From positions 1-51,643 of the forward strand of contig NZUK01000036.1 of the NCBI GenBank assembly GCA_002701365.1: DNA of 51,643 nt, read 5' to 3'. How positions within the stretch are numbered: position 1 is the first letter of the stretch; every line of letters begins with the position of its first letter. Under the pieces are notes generated by a model. The model was not told the DNA's origin, ran no database searches, and was given only the letters and a program-made list of their open reading frames with translations. The position numbers and the translations under genes are program-made. The DNA comes from Flavobacteriales bacterium. GTDB lineage: Bacteria; Bacteroidota; Bacteroidia; Flavobacteriales; TMED113. Positions 43,781 to 51,643 of this stretch are shown one piece after another.

Positions 43781-45868
43781 ATGAGATTACTAAGTTTTCT
43801 AGTTCTAATAATTTTCTTAAACAGTTGTAATAAAAATGGTGATAGCCAACGGAATTTAAAAATTAATGAAGTTGCATTTTCAGAGTTCAATACTAATCAT
43901 TTAGAGTATATTGAAATATATAATCCAAATCAATCTAAAATTACAATTGACTCAATCAGTGTATTAATAAATAAAAAAAAATATGTAATTGATTCTGTAG
44001 ATAGTATTGATGGCAATAAAACTATTTTTACATATCTAAAAATCGCAATCACTGATCCTGAATTAAACATCGAATTACTTGTTAATGGTAGAAAAACAGA
44101 TGTTTTTAAATGGCATAATAAAAAATCGACTCCCTATCTTGGAAGATATCCAGATGGCAGTAAATTAATTGTTTCAATGACTTCCAGAAGTCTTGGAAAA
44201 ACAAATAATGAAAGCAAAATAAAATTATTTAAACCTAAATTTAATTTAGAGTCTGGTCTTTATGATGAATACAAAACACTATTCATACGACCTGAATATA
44301 CCAATACACCTCTTTACTACACTTTAGACGGAAGTACACCTACAAGTAATTCTATGCTTTTTACAGATAGTTTAGTCATTAAAAATAATAGCACCATTAA
44401 AGCAAGATTTATTATTGATCATCACAAAAGTCCTATTAAACATCTTTCGCTTTTTATTGGTGAAAATACTACTCTACCAATTGTATCTATTATTGTAGAC
44501 AATAAATCTTTTTGGAACGATACAATAGGAATTATGCAAAAAGGATTAGCAGCCGAAGATCAATTCCCCTATAAAGGAGCCAATTATTGGAAAAAAATAC
44601 AATTACCATCATATATAGAGTACTTTGACCAAGAAAAAAAAATAATACTAAGTGAAAAATCTAAAATTAAAATCCATGGCAACTATTCTATAGTGGAACC
44701 AATAAAATCACTGAGAATTAAAGCAAATAATAAAAATGGTGTGTTTGATTTTAATCCATTTGAAGCAAATGGCAGTAACAACTTTTCTGAATTAATTCTT
44801 AGAAACTCTGGACAAGACGCATTGAAATTACACTTTAGAGATGCGTTTATACATAATTACGTAAATGAGATGTTAAATGTTGATATTCAGCGTGCTCAAC
44901 CAGTAATAGTCTTCATTAATGGAGATTACTATGGCTTACTAAATCTTCGAGAAAGATATAATGAAACTTTTTTTGAACAAAAACATGGGAAAGAACAAAC
45001 ATATAATCTTTTAAAACTGTGGGGGGTACCAATAATTGGAGATGACCAAGAATACATAAAAATAAGAGAAGAAGTAAAAGAGATTCACGAAAATCAAGGT
45101 AGTCCAAGGTCTGTATTACAGTATTTTGATATATTAAATTGGATAGATTACTATATAATTGAGACATATACTGCAAATCTAGATTGGATACCAAATAATA
45201 CTATGTATTGGTCTTCAAATCAAACTAACAAATGGCGTTATTTACTTAATGACTTAGATGCATCGATGAATTCAAAAAACGATACCATGTACAAAAAAGA
45301 CATGTTTACTTGGATATTTAATAATTCTCCGAGTAAAGAATTTGCAGTTTTCATGAGAGATACAGTTGTAAAAAATAAATTTATTACTAGGTATATGGAC
45401 TTGTTAAATACTATATTTAAACCAAACGACATAATCTATTCTGCAAGAAATTATCAGAAAAAAATTGAACATGAAATACCTAGACTTCTAAAAAATTATT
45501 CGTTAAATAATAAATTAAACAGCGATACTGAAATTATAGATTATTGGCAAACTAACAATGTTGAACCATTTCATGACTTTTTAAATAAACGTCCCGCTTT
45601 CATGAAAAATCAATTAAAAAATCAATTTAAATTAGGTGCGATAAAAAACATTCACATCCTATCTTCCTTTCCCTATCATTTTAATAGCCTCGAACTTGAT
45701 AGTAATTTTTCTGGAGAGTACTATACTGGCATGAATTATAAAATTAGTGTTGACACTATAAAAAATCCGAAATTTTCACATTTTAAAATTAATGGCAAAG
45801 ATATATTCCAAAACCCATTCTCATTTAAATTAATCGATAACATAGAGATTAGTATAATAACTAATTGA
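43781..45868 (+). CDS. CotH-kinase-domain lipoprotein with lamin-tail-like and chitobiase C-terminal-like domains
   Basis: 695 residues. Lipobox ending IFLNSC (Cys about 16). Residues about 25-130 resemble a lamin-tail domain (INEVAFSEFNTNHLEYIEIYNP is the LTD-type start, shown trimmed). A chitobiase C-terminal-like domain follows (PLYYTLDGSTPTSNS, about 183-197), then a CotH domain (about 230-600): SKIKIHGNYS, LRNSGQDALKLHFRDAF, YYGLLNLRERYNETF and KWRYLLNDLDASM. CotH proteins of Bacillus and fungi include protein kinases; activity here is not shown. Probably displayed on the outer membrane. Confidence 0.82.
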   Translation: MRLLSFLVLIIFLNSCNKNGDSQRNLKINEVAFSEFNTNHLEYIEIYNPNQSKITIDSISVLINKKKYVIDSVDSIDGNKTIFTYLKIAITDPELNIELLVNGRKTDVFKWHNKKSTPYLGRYPDGSKLIVSMTSRSLGKTNNESKIKLFKPKFNLESGLYDEYKTLFIRPEYTNTPLYYTLDGSTPTSNSMLFTDSLVIKNNSTIKARFIIDHHKSPIKHLSLFIGENTTLPIVSIIVDNKSFWNDTIGIMQKGLAAEDQFPYKGANYWKKIQLPSYIEYFDQEKKIILSEKSKIKIHGNYSIVEPIKSLRIKANNKNGVFDFNPFEANGSNNFSELILRNSGQDALKLHFRDAFIHNYVNEMLNVDIQRAQPVIVFINGDYYGLLNLRERYNETFFEQKHGKEQTYNLLKLWGVPIIGDDQEYIKIREEVKEIHENQGSPRSVLQYFDILNWIDYYIIETYTANLDWIPNNTMYWSSNQTNKWRYLLNDLDASMNSKNDTMYKKDMFTWIFNNSPSKEFAVFMRDTVVKNKFITRYMDLLNTIFKPNDIIYSARNYQKKIEHEIPRLLKNYSLNNKLNSDTEIIDYWQTNNVEPFHDFLNKRPAFMKNQLKNQFKLGAIKNIHILSSFPYHFNSLELDSNFSGEYYTGMNYKISVDTIKNPKFSHFKINGKDIFQNPFSFKLIDNIEISIITN

Positions 45869-45881
45869 TTCAATAAAGTGT

Positions 45882-45889
45882 TATATTTG
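45882..45889 (+). promoter_or_regulatory. Putative -7 promoter element for the 1102-residue repeat protein
   Basis: TATATTTG, exact TAnnTTTG match, 21 bases before the ATG at 45910. A TTG at 45865-45867 lies upstream with somewhat short spacing (14 bases). Confidence 0.42.
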
Positions 45890-45909
45890 TAAAAAAAAAC
45901 CTAAATACC

Positions 45910-48900
45910 ATGAAAAAATTTATTCTTTTTTTAACACTAATCTTTAGCTTTTCTTATATAAATGCGCAGACAGGTTGCACAAATGAAAATGCTTGTAATT
46001 ATAATTCTGCAGCAACTGAAGGAGATAATAGTTGTATTTTTACAGACGGTGTTTGTGAAACTTGTTCTGGTGCATCAGATGGTACAGGTTTTGTTGTTGA
46101 TAATGATGCAGATAATGACACTATATGTGATCTCGATGAAATTACTGGTTGTACAGAACCTAACGCTGATAATTATAATTCATTAGCAACTGATGATGGA
46201 CCATGTATATATTATGGTTGTATAGATTCTACAGCCATTAATTATGATGCAACAGCAAATACTGATGACAATTCATGTATAGCAGCCATATTTGGCTGTA
46301 CAGATTCCACAGCTCTTAATTATAATCCAGAAGCGAACACGGAAACATTGACAGATGATGATTTGAATATTGTTTCTTCATACTATTACATGGGAGCTGA
46401 CCTTGGTTTTGTAGATGATATTACATTAGATACCGCAAAAGAATGGATTAAGAATCAATCAGGAAATGGAGAGTTTAATGGATTAATTTCTTCTATTCGA
46501 TCGTGGTCATGGTCATCTTATGATTCTGGCACTAATGCATTAGGACGTATGTATTGGAAATCGGCTAAACTTTACAATACTCCAGGTGATGCTAGTAGCG
46601 GTGTTTATTGGGGTTGGACATCGGGCAATTATGGTAATGATCAAATGTTTGCTGGAGAAAATCCTTATTATAATAATCTAGATTTTCCATGTGTCCCAAT
46701 TATTAATGGATGTATTGATTCTACTGCGTTTAATTATGATGACACTGCCAATACTGATGATAGTTCATGTTATTATAATCCTGGTTGTACAGATTCAAAT
46801 TACTTAGAATATGATGCTACTTATGATTATAATGATGGATCATGTTTAAATTTAGTTGTTTTTGGTTGTACTGATCCAGGTGCGGTTAATTACAACTCAA
46901 ATGCAAATAATTATGATAATTCTTGTTATTACAATCCAGGTTGTACTGATCCTACAGCGTGTAACTATGATGAAGCTTATGACTATGATGATGGTTCCTG
47001 TTTAGAGAATGATTGCGCAGGTGCTTGTGGTGGAACATCAGTAGAAGATTGCGCAGGTGCTTGTGGTGGAACATCAGTAGAAGATGATTGTGGTGAATGT
47101 GATGGAAATAATGCTACTTGTTCTATTCAAGAATTGATTGATATTGCTATAGAAGGAGAAGTAATTACGGTTCAAAGTGGTAATTATATATTAGATGCAA
47201 CGATTTTTATAAACAAAAATATTTCTCTCGAATGTGAAGCAGCTGGTAGTTGTGTCATTGATGCAACAAATGTTGCAGGAGCATTTAGTATAACTGCTTG
47301 TGGCGCAGATATTAGTGGCTTTTCTATAGAAGGTGATGATAGTACAGTTTTTGGTATCTCTATTTCTACAGGCTCTCTGGACTGTAATGCTGGCAATAAC
47401 ACAAGTACTATAGAGAATAATGAGATTTATGGGATGTCAATGCCTAACTCAAACCAATCGCCATTATCATACGGAATTTTAACTTATGGTACAGATCTAT
47501 CATCAATGACTGCAAATATTGAAATTTCAAATAATACTATCTACAATATTGCTGGTTCAGGAATTTCACTAGGTACATTCTCTAGTGACATTAATATTAA
47601 TAATAATGAAATCAGAGATATCATTCCTGTCAGCCTTTTAGGTGAAGATTTTAGTGTAGGTATTCAGGCCCAGAGTTGCATGAATGTTATAATGAATAAT
47701 AATTCATTTGAAAACATTATCATTGGATCGAATATTACATTTTCAACATATGTATATTACTATTCTTCAACTTTCACAAATGTAACTGTTATCCACTCTG
47801 AAAGTCAAGACTTTCCACTTTCACTAGGGTTTAATTTTCCTGTTTGGACTATAGATAGTTCTGTTGAAGTTTTTGGTATGACTTTTAATAGCACATCTTA
47901 TTATAATGACTTAGCTACTGCTGCATTTATTGCTTTTTCAGCAGATTTAGATCTTTATGATGAAAATGATAATTTAGTTTCATTAGATTGTACTGGAACT
48001 GTAGATGGAACTGCCTTTATAGATGAATGTGATGATTGCGTTGAAGGTAATACTGGCCTTACTGCATGTGTACAAGACTGCGCAGATGTATGGGGTGGTT
48101 TAGCTACTACAGACGACTGTGGTGTTTGTGATACTGATGACACTAATAACAATTCAACATGTGTACAAGACTGTGCAGATGTATGGGGTGGTTTAGCTAC
48201 TACAGACGACTGTGGTGTTTGTGATGGAGACAATTCATCATGTACAGATTGCGAAGGTGTAGTGAATGGCACATCAGTATTAGATGAATGTGGTGAATGT
48301 AATGGGTCAGGTCCAGCTGAAAATGCTAACTGTGACGGGGCTTGTATAGCAGGTTATGTTTTAGTTAACGGGGCTTGTGTTGCTGAGATCTTTGGTTGTA
48401 CAGATGATACTTTCTGTAATTATGATGTTACAGCAAATACTGACGATTCTTCATGTTCTAATGATGCTGATTTAGGCTGTGGATGTGATGAGCCAGCAGC
48501 TGCAGAAAATGCTAACTGTGACGGTACTTGTTTAGCGGGTTATGTTTTAGTTGACGAGTCTTGTGTTGCTGAGCTACTTGGCTGTACAGATGATACGTTC
48601 TGTAATTATGATGCTACTGCAAATACAGATGATTCTTCATGTTCTAACGCTGCTGATTTAGGATGTGGATGTGATGAGCCAGCAGCGCCTGATAATGCTA
48701 ACTGTGACGGCACTTGTTTAGCGGGTTATGTTTTAGTTGACGGGTCTTGTGTTGCTGAATTATTAGGTTGTACAGATTCAAATGCTTGTAACTACAATGT
48801 AGATGCTACAATTGATGACGGGGAATGTTTATATGCTTTAGGATGTGATTCATGTTACGGAGGAAGTGATGGTACAGGTTATGTTTTAGACGGAGACCTT

Positions 48901-49218
48901 GATAATGATGGTATTTGTGATGAATTTGAAATATATGGCTGTGACAACACTGAGGCATGTAATTATAATAATTTTGCTACGGAAAATGATGAAAGCTGCA
49001 CATACCCTGGAAATGATTGTGAATTAGAAAGTGGCATAACAGGAATATATAATGATCTTTGTGAATGTATTGAAAATAATACTTCAATAATAGAAAATAA
49101 TGATAAAAAACAAATCCTACACATTATTAATGTAATTGGACAAAGCACATCAAACAGAACAATGAACCTATATATTTATGACGATGGATCTATTGAAAAA
49201 AAGTACTTATTAAAATAG
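45910..49218 (+). CDS. Giant exported repeat protein with beta-helix domain and short T9SS-like tail
   Basis: 1102 residues. Signal peptide 1-19 (ends INAQ), then GCT(D/N/E)xxAxNYxxxAxxDDxSC repeats from residue 22. One repeat near 129-261 is interrupted by a 116-residue insertion. At about 370-400 come two DCAGACGGTSVE units. Residues about 405-620 look like a right-handed parallel beta-helix (repeated IxNNxI and GxxI turns). From about 690, DCGVCD and GCTDDTFCNYD units recur, including three near-identical 62-residue blocks. The last ~45 residues (HIINVIGQS ... IYDDGSIEKKYLLK) form a short tail like that of the esterase. No enzyme motif; adhesin or matrix role is inferred. Confidence 0.8.
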   Translation: MKKFILFLTLIFSFSYINAQTGCTNENACNYNSAATEGDNSCIFTDGVCETCSGASDGTGFVVDNDADNDTICDLDEITGCTEPNADNYNSLATDDGPCIYYGCIDSTAINYDATANTDDNSCIAAIFGCTDSTALNYNPEANTETLTDDDLNIVSSYYYMGADLGFVDDITLDTAKEWIKNQSGNGEFNGLISSIRSWSWSSYDSGTNALGRMYWKSAKLYNTPGDASSGVYWGWTSGNYGNDQMFAGENPYYNNLDFPCVPIINGCIDSTAFNYDDTANTDDSSCYYNPGCTDSNYLEYDATYDYNDGSCLNLVVFGCTDPGAVNYNSNANNYDNSCYYNPGCTDPTACNYDEAYDYDDGSCLENDCAGACGGTSVEDCAGACGGTSVEDDCGECDGNNATCSIQELIDIAIEGEVITVQSGNYILDATIFINKNISLECEAAGSCVIDATNVAGAFSITACGADISGFSIEGDDSTVFGISISTGSLDCNAGNNTSTIENNEIYGMSMPNSNQSPLSYGILTYGTDLSSMTANIEISNNTIYNIAGSGISLGTFSSDININNNEIRDIIPVSLLGEDFSVGIQAQSCMNVIMNNNSFENIIIGSNITFSTYVYYYSSTFTNVTVIHSESQDFPLSLGFNFPVWTIDSSVEVFGMTFNSTSYYNDLATAAFIAFSADLDLYDENDNLVSLDCTGTVDGTAFIDECDDCVEGNTGLTACVQDCADVWGGLATTDDCGVCDTDDTNNNSTCVQDCADVWGGLATTDDCGVCDGDNSSCTDCEGVVNGTSVLDECGECNGSGPAENANCDGACIAGYVLVNGACVAEIFGCTDDTFCNYDVTANTDDSSCSNDADLGCGCDEPAAAENANCDGTCLAGYVLVDESCVAELLGCTDDTFCNYDATANTDDSSCSNAADLGCGCDEPAAPDNANCDGTCLAGYVLVDGSCVAELLGCTDSNACNYNVDATIDDGECLYALGCDSCYGGSDGTGYVLDGDLDNDGICDEFEIYGCDNTEACNYNNFATENDESCTYPGNDCELESGITGIYNDLCECIENNTSIIENNDKKQILHIINVIGQSTSNRTMNLYIYDDGSIEKKYLLK
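46342..46689 (+). other. 116-residue module inserted inside a Cys repeat of the giant protein
   Basis: The repeat beginning GCTDSTALNYNPEANT (46294) should close after about five residues with a Cys. Instead 116 residues follow, rich in Trp/Tyr/Ser/Gly (SSIRSWSWSSYDSGTNALG, VYWGWTSGNYGNDQMF), before DFPC at the expected closing Cys (46690). I do not recognise the module. Confidence 0.65.
47011..47082 (+). repeat. Perfect 36-base tandem repeat in the giant protein gene
   Basis: Two identical 36-base units (47011-47046 and 47047-47082), each coding for DCAGACGGTSVE. A partial third variant, DDCGECDG, follows. Identity at DNA level shows a recent duplication. Confidence 0.92.
48066..48225 (+). 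repeat. 93-base-period direct repeat in the giant protein gene
   Basis: Two 67-base copies (48066-48132 and 48159-48225) differ at a single position. They code for CVQDCADVWGGLATTDDCGV plus CD. The 26-base spacer codes for TDDTNNNST-type linker residues. Confidence 0.88.
48322..48776 (+). repeat. 186-base-period repeat, about 2.5 copies, in the giant protein gene
   Basis: Copies begin at 48322, 48508 and 48694 (constant 186-base period; the third is partial). Each codes for a 62-residue block starting NANCDG(A/T)C(I/L)AGYVLV and containing GCTDDTFCNYD(V/A)TANTDDSSC and LGCGCDEPAA. A few base differences separate the copies. Confidence 0.88.
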
Positions 49219-49264
49219 ATTAGCTATAGCCTAGATTTATTTTCGCGCTAGAAAATTTATTATA

Positions 49265-51643
49265 ATGAGAAAATTTATTCTTGTATTATTATTTCCATTA
49301 ATTACCTTTTGTCAAGAAAATTTTCCAGTTAATGGTGTTCGAGAAACAAATCAAATAACTTTTGCATTTATTAATGTAAATATTTACACTACCTATAATA
49401 CGAAAATTGATAATGGGATACTGATAGTCAAAGAGGATAAAATTGTTAAGGTTGGAAAAAATATTAAAATACCAAAAGATGCAAAAATAATTGACTTGAA
49501 AGGGTATCAAATATGCGCTTCATTTATTGATTTATTTAGTGATTATGGACAGTTGCCTGGAATTAGTAATACTAATTTATCATCCTGGAATCCAGCATTA
49601 AAAATTGAATTTAATGCACTTGAAAACTTTAAAATTAAAAAAGAAAAAGCGAAATCTTTTATTCATAAAGGTTTTGGACTAATTAATACATTAAGAAAAG
49701 ATGGTATAATAAGAGGTTCATCCGCTATGGTTTTTTTATCTTATGACAGTCCTCATCAATCTATTCTTAAGGACCAATCAGCCTTATGTATGTCTTTTAA
49801 AAAAGGTAGCTCAAAAGTAGATTATCCTAAATCATTAATGGGATCAATCGCTCTTTTAAGACAAGCATATTTCGACTTAGAATGGTATCAAAATCAAAAT
49901 CAGAGTTTTAATAATTCACTAAAAGCATTTAGTGACAAAAGGAATCTTCCAAAAATTTTCGAAGTCACTAACTACCAGGATATTTTTAGAGCAAATAAAA
50001 TTGCTACCGAGTTTAATGAAAATTACATTTTTAAAACTAATGGAGATGAATATAAAAGAGCCTCTGAAATAAAAAAATTAGATCTAAAATTAATTGTACC
50101 AATTAAATTTCCAACTTTAAAAATTAATAATGATCCTTATGAGAACCTTCACATATCTTTAGCATCCTTAAAACATGCTGATACAGCACCATTTAATATA
50201 TCAATACTATTGGAAAACAATATTGATATAGCAATTACTACAGATGGATTAAAAGATTTATCAAAATTTTATAAGAGTCTAAGTCAAATTATATCCACAG
50301 GTGTTGAACCTAATCAAGTACTTAAAGCCCTAACATATAACCCAGCAAGTTTCTTAAATATCTATGATCAAATAGGCTCTATTGAAAATGGTAAAAAAGC
50401 AAATTTTTTAATTTTTAGTGGAGATCTCTTTCAAGAAGATTTTTGTATTCATGAGAACTGGATCAATGGTAAAAAGTTCGATATCAAAAGTATTAGCTCT
50501 AATAAACTAATTGGAAACTATACTTTTTTTATAAATAATCAAGAGCAGTGCGACATTGAGGCTATTATAAAAGATCAAAAAATAACTATTAAAATTAAAA
50601 ATGATTCTATACTAAAAAATCAATTTAAAAAATTGGAAATCGATGGACACAAAATAAGTTTTAATAAAAATAATTCTTTTTTTAGCGGTGTTTTTTCTGA
50701 TTCGATTTATCAAGGTGAACTATATGACTCTTTAGGAAATTGGGGATCTTGGAAATTTATAAAACTAGATTCTCAGCAAGTAAAACTGATCACTAAACAA
50801 GAAAATAATAAGCATCAATCATATAGTAAAATAACATATCCTAATATGGCTTATGGGGTTTCAGAATTACCCATTCAAGAGTCGATACTGTTTCAAAATG
50901 CAACTGTTTGGACGAATGAAAATGAGGGGGTAATAGATAATTGCGATGTAGCAATTGAAAAAGGAAAAATAATTGCGGTAGGAAAAAATCTAGATCCAAG
51001 GGTTTTTAAAAATGCCAAAAACATAGTTTTTATTGATGCTACAAATAAACATATTACATCTGGCATTATTGACGAGCATTCACATATTGCAATAAGCAGA
51101 GGAGTAAACGAAGGAACACAAGCAGTAACTTCAGAAGTTAGAATTGGAGATGTTATTAATGCTGATGATATTAATATATACAGACAACTAGCTGGTGGTG
51201 TTACAATTGCTCAACTACTTCATGGATCTGCTAATCCTATAGGTGGTCAATCAGCAATAATTAAATTAAGATGGGGACAAATGGCCGAAGATTTAAAATA
51301 TGAAAAAGCTAAACCCTTTATTAAATTTGCTCTAGGTGAAAATGTAAAGCAATCTAATTGGGGCAGCAAATATAGAACACGTTTCCCTCAAACTAGAATG
51401 GGTGTTGAACAAATAATGTATGACGCTTTAGTTCGAGCTAAAGAATATGAAGAGAATCACATTAAATATAAAAAAAATAATACTCGAATAAAGCCTAGAA
51501 GGGATCTGGAGCTAGATGCTTTAGTTGAAGTTATGAATCAGGAAAGATTGGTAACATGTCACTCATATATACAGTCAGAAATATTAATGCTTATGAGTTT
51601 AGCAGAAAAATTTGACTTTACAATTAATACATTTACTCATATT
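49265..51643 (+). CDS. Exported amidohydrolase with tandem amidohydrolase domains (cut by window edge)
   Basis: 793 residues are visible; the frame is open to the edge. A signal peptide (about 1-17, ending ITFC) is followed by a first amidohydrolase-like domain (about 30-400): INVNIYTTYNTKIDNGILIV and KGYQICASFIDLFSDYG, where the usual HxH metal motif is missing. A second domain starts near residue 540 (ENEGVIDNCDVAIEKGKIIAVG) and has ITSGIIDEHSHIAIS with an intact HxH, then AGGVTIAQLLHGSANPIGGQ and TCHSYIQSEI. Substrate unknown; peptidase/imidazolonepropionase-related activity is typical of the superfamily. The C-terminal lies outside. Confidence 0.85.
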   Translation, partial: MRKFILVLLFPLITFCQENFPVNGVRETNQITFAFINVNIYTTYNTKIDNGILIVKEDKIVKVGKNIKIPKDAKIIDLKGYQICASFIDLFSDYGQLPGISNTNLSSWNPALKIEFNALENFKIKKEKAKSFIHKGFGLINTLRKDGIIRGSSAMVFLSYDSPHQSILKDQSALCMSFKKGSSKVDYPKSLMGSIALLRQAYFDLEWYQNQNQSFNNSLKAFSDKRNLPKIFEVTNYQDIFRANKIATEFNENYIFKTNGDEYKRASEIKKLDLKLIVPIKFPTLKINNDPYENLHISLASLKHADTAPFNISILLENNIDIAITTDGLKDLSKFYKSLSQIISTGVEPNQVLKALTYNPASFLNIYDQIGSIENGKKANFLIFSGDLFQEDFCIHENWINGKKFDIKSISSNKLIGNYTFFINNQEQCDIEAIIKDQKITIKIKNDSILKNQFKKLEIDGHKISFNKNNSFFSGVFSDSIYQGELYDSLGNWGSWKFIKLDSQQVKLITKQENNKHQSYSKITYPNMAYGVSELPIQESILFQNATVWTNENEGVIDNCDVAIEKGKIIAVGKNLDPRVFKNAKNIVFIDATNKHITSGIIDEHSHIAISRGVNEGTQAVTSEVRIGDVINADDINIYRQLAGGVTIAQLLHGSANPIGGQSAIIKLRWGQMAEDLKYEKAKPFIKFALGENVKQSNWGSKYRTRFPQTRMGVEQIMYDALVRAKEYEENHIKYKKNNTRIKPRRDLELDALVEVMNQERLVTCHSYIQSEILMLMSLAEKFDFTINTFTHI

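Noticed and set aside
47955-48272. Minus-strand 105-residue frame with internal repeats
   Set aside because: Its repeats simply mirror the DNA repeats of the giant surface-protein gene on the plus strand.

Overview
The window is a compact, AT-rich bacterial chromosome segment carrying 46 genes, with the first (adk) and last (a tandem amidohydrolase) cut by the window edges. Several features point to phylum Bacteroidota, most likely a marine member of Flavobacteriales. LpxC is fused to FabZ. There is a PorX-type response regulator with a PglZ domain. Several large secreted proteins end in type IX secretion (T9SS) sorting domains, and many carry 'GCTDxxAxNYxxxAxxDDGSC' repeats. TAnnTTTG promoter -7 elements lie in front of several genes. 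The family assignment below order level is a guess. No rRNA, tRNA, CRISPR array, insertion sequence, phage or classical defence locus was found, and no gene-free stretch exceeds about 140 bases.

Layout. 1-9.2 kb: nucleotide and amino-acid metabolism (adk, hpt, purE, aroB-aroA with a MarC membrane protein, a stand-alone proline dehydrogenase, ald), plus tsaE and porX. 9.2-14.2 kb: a same-strand run of an HD hydrolase, lpxD, lpxC/fabZ, lpxA and efp, which is lipid A synthesis and translation. 14.2-22 kb: a large T9SS cargo protein, then surface polysaccharide genes (Wzy/ligase-like, Wzz-like, Wzx-like, and a divergent GT4 glycosyltransferase). 22-27.4 kb: rnhB, a large lipoprotein with a propeller-like C-terminus, a LysM glucosaminidase, an ACC-deaminase-like PLP enzyme and a small Asp-rich lipoprotein. 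27.4-39.4 kb: a 51-residue Cys-rich protein coupled to hutU, then alaS, an M23 peptidase, a MerR regulator, a PTPS/QueD enzyme, folE, fabD, rfbB, an outer-membrane-like protein, waaA, a small lipoprotein and a YigZ/IMPACT protein. 39.4-51.6 kb: exported proteins (PHB-depolymerase-like esterase, trypsin-like protease, CotH-domain lipoprotein, an 1102-residue repeat protein, an amidohydrolase), with miaE among them.

How the genes work together. lpxD-lpxC/fabZ-lpxA, fabD and waaA build the lipid A/Kdo part of the outer membrane. The wzx/wzy/wzz set and rfbB point to a surface polysaccharide. PorX is the expected regulator of the secretion machinery that would export the esterase, the trypsin-like protease and the two non-enzymatic repeat proteins. 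ald, proline dehydrogenase, hutU and the PLP deaminase suggest growth on amino acids and peptides, which fits secreted protease and esterase activity.

Most of the window is ordinary core genome, and I do not see a convincing new multi-gene system. The parts most worth a second look are the architecture of the 1102-residue surface protein (a module inserted inside a Cys repeat, DNA-level repeat amplification, a short atypical C-terminus shared with the esterase), the near absence of a propeptide in the trypsin-like protease, two promoters placed so close to ATG that the mRNAs may be leaderless, and convergent genes that share stop codons.
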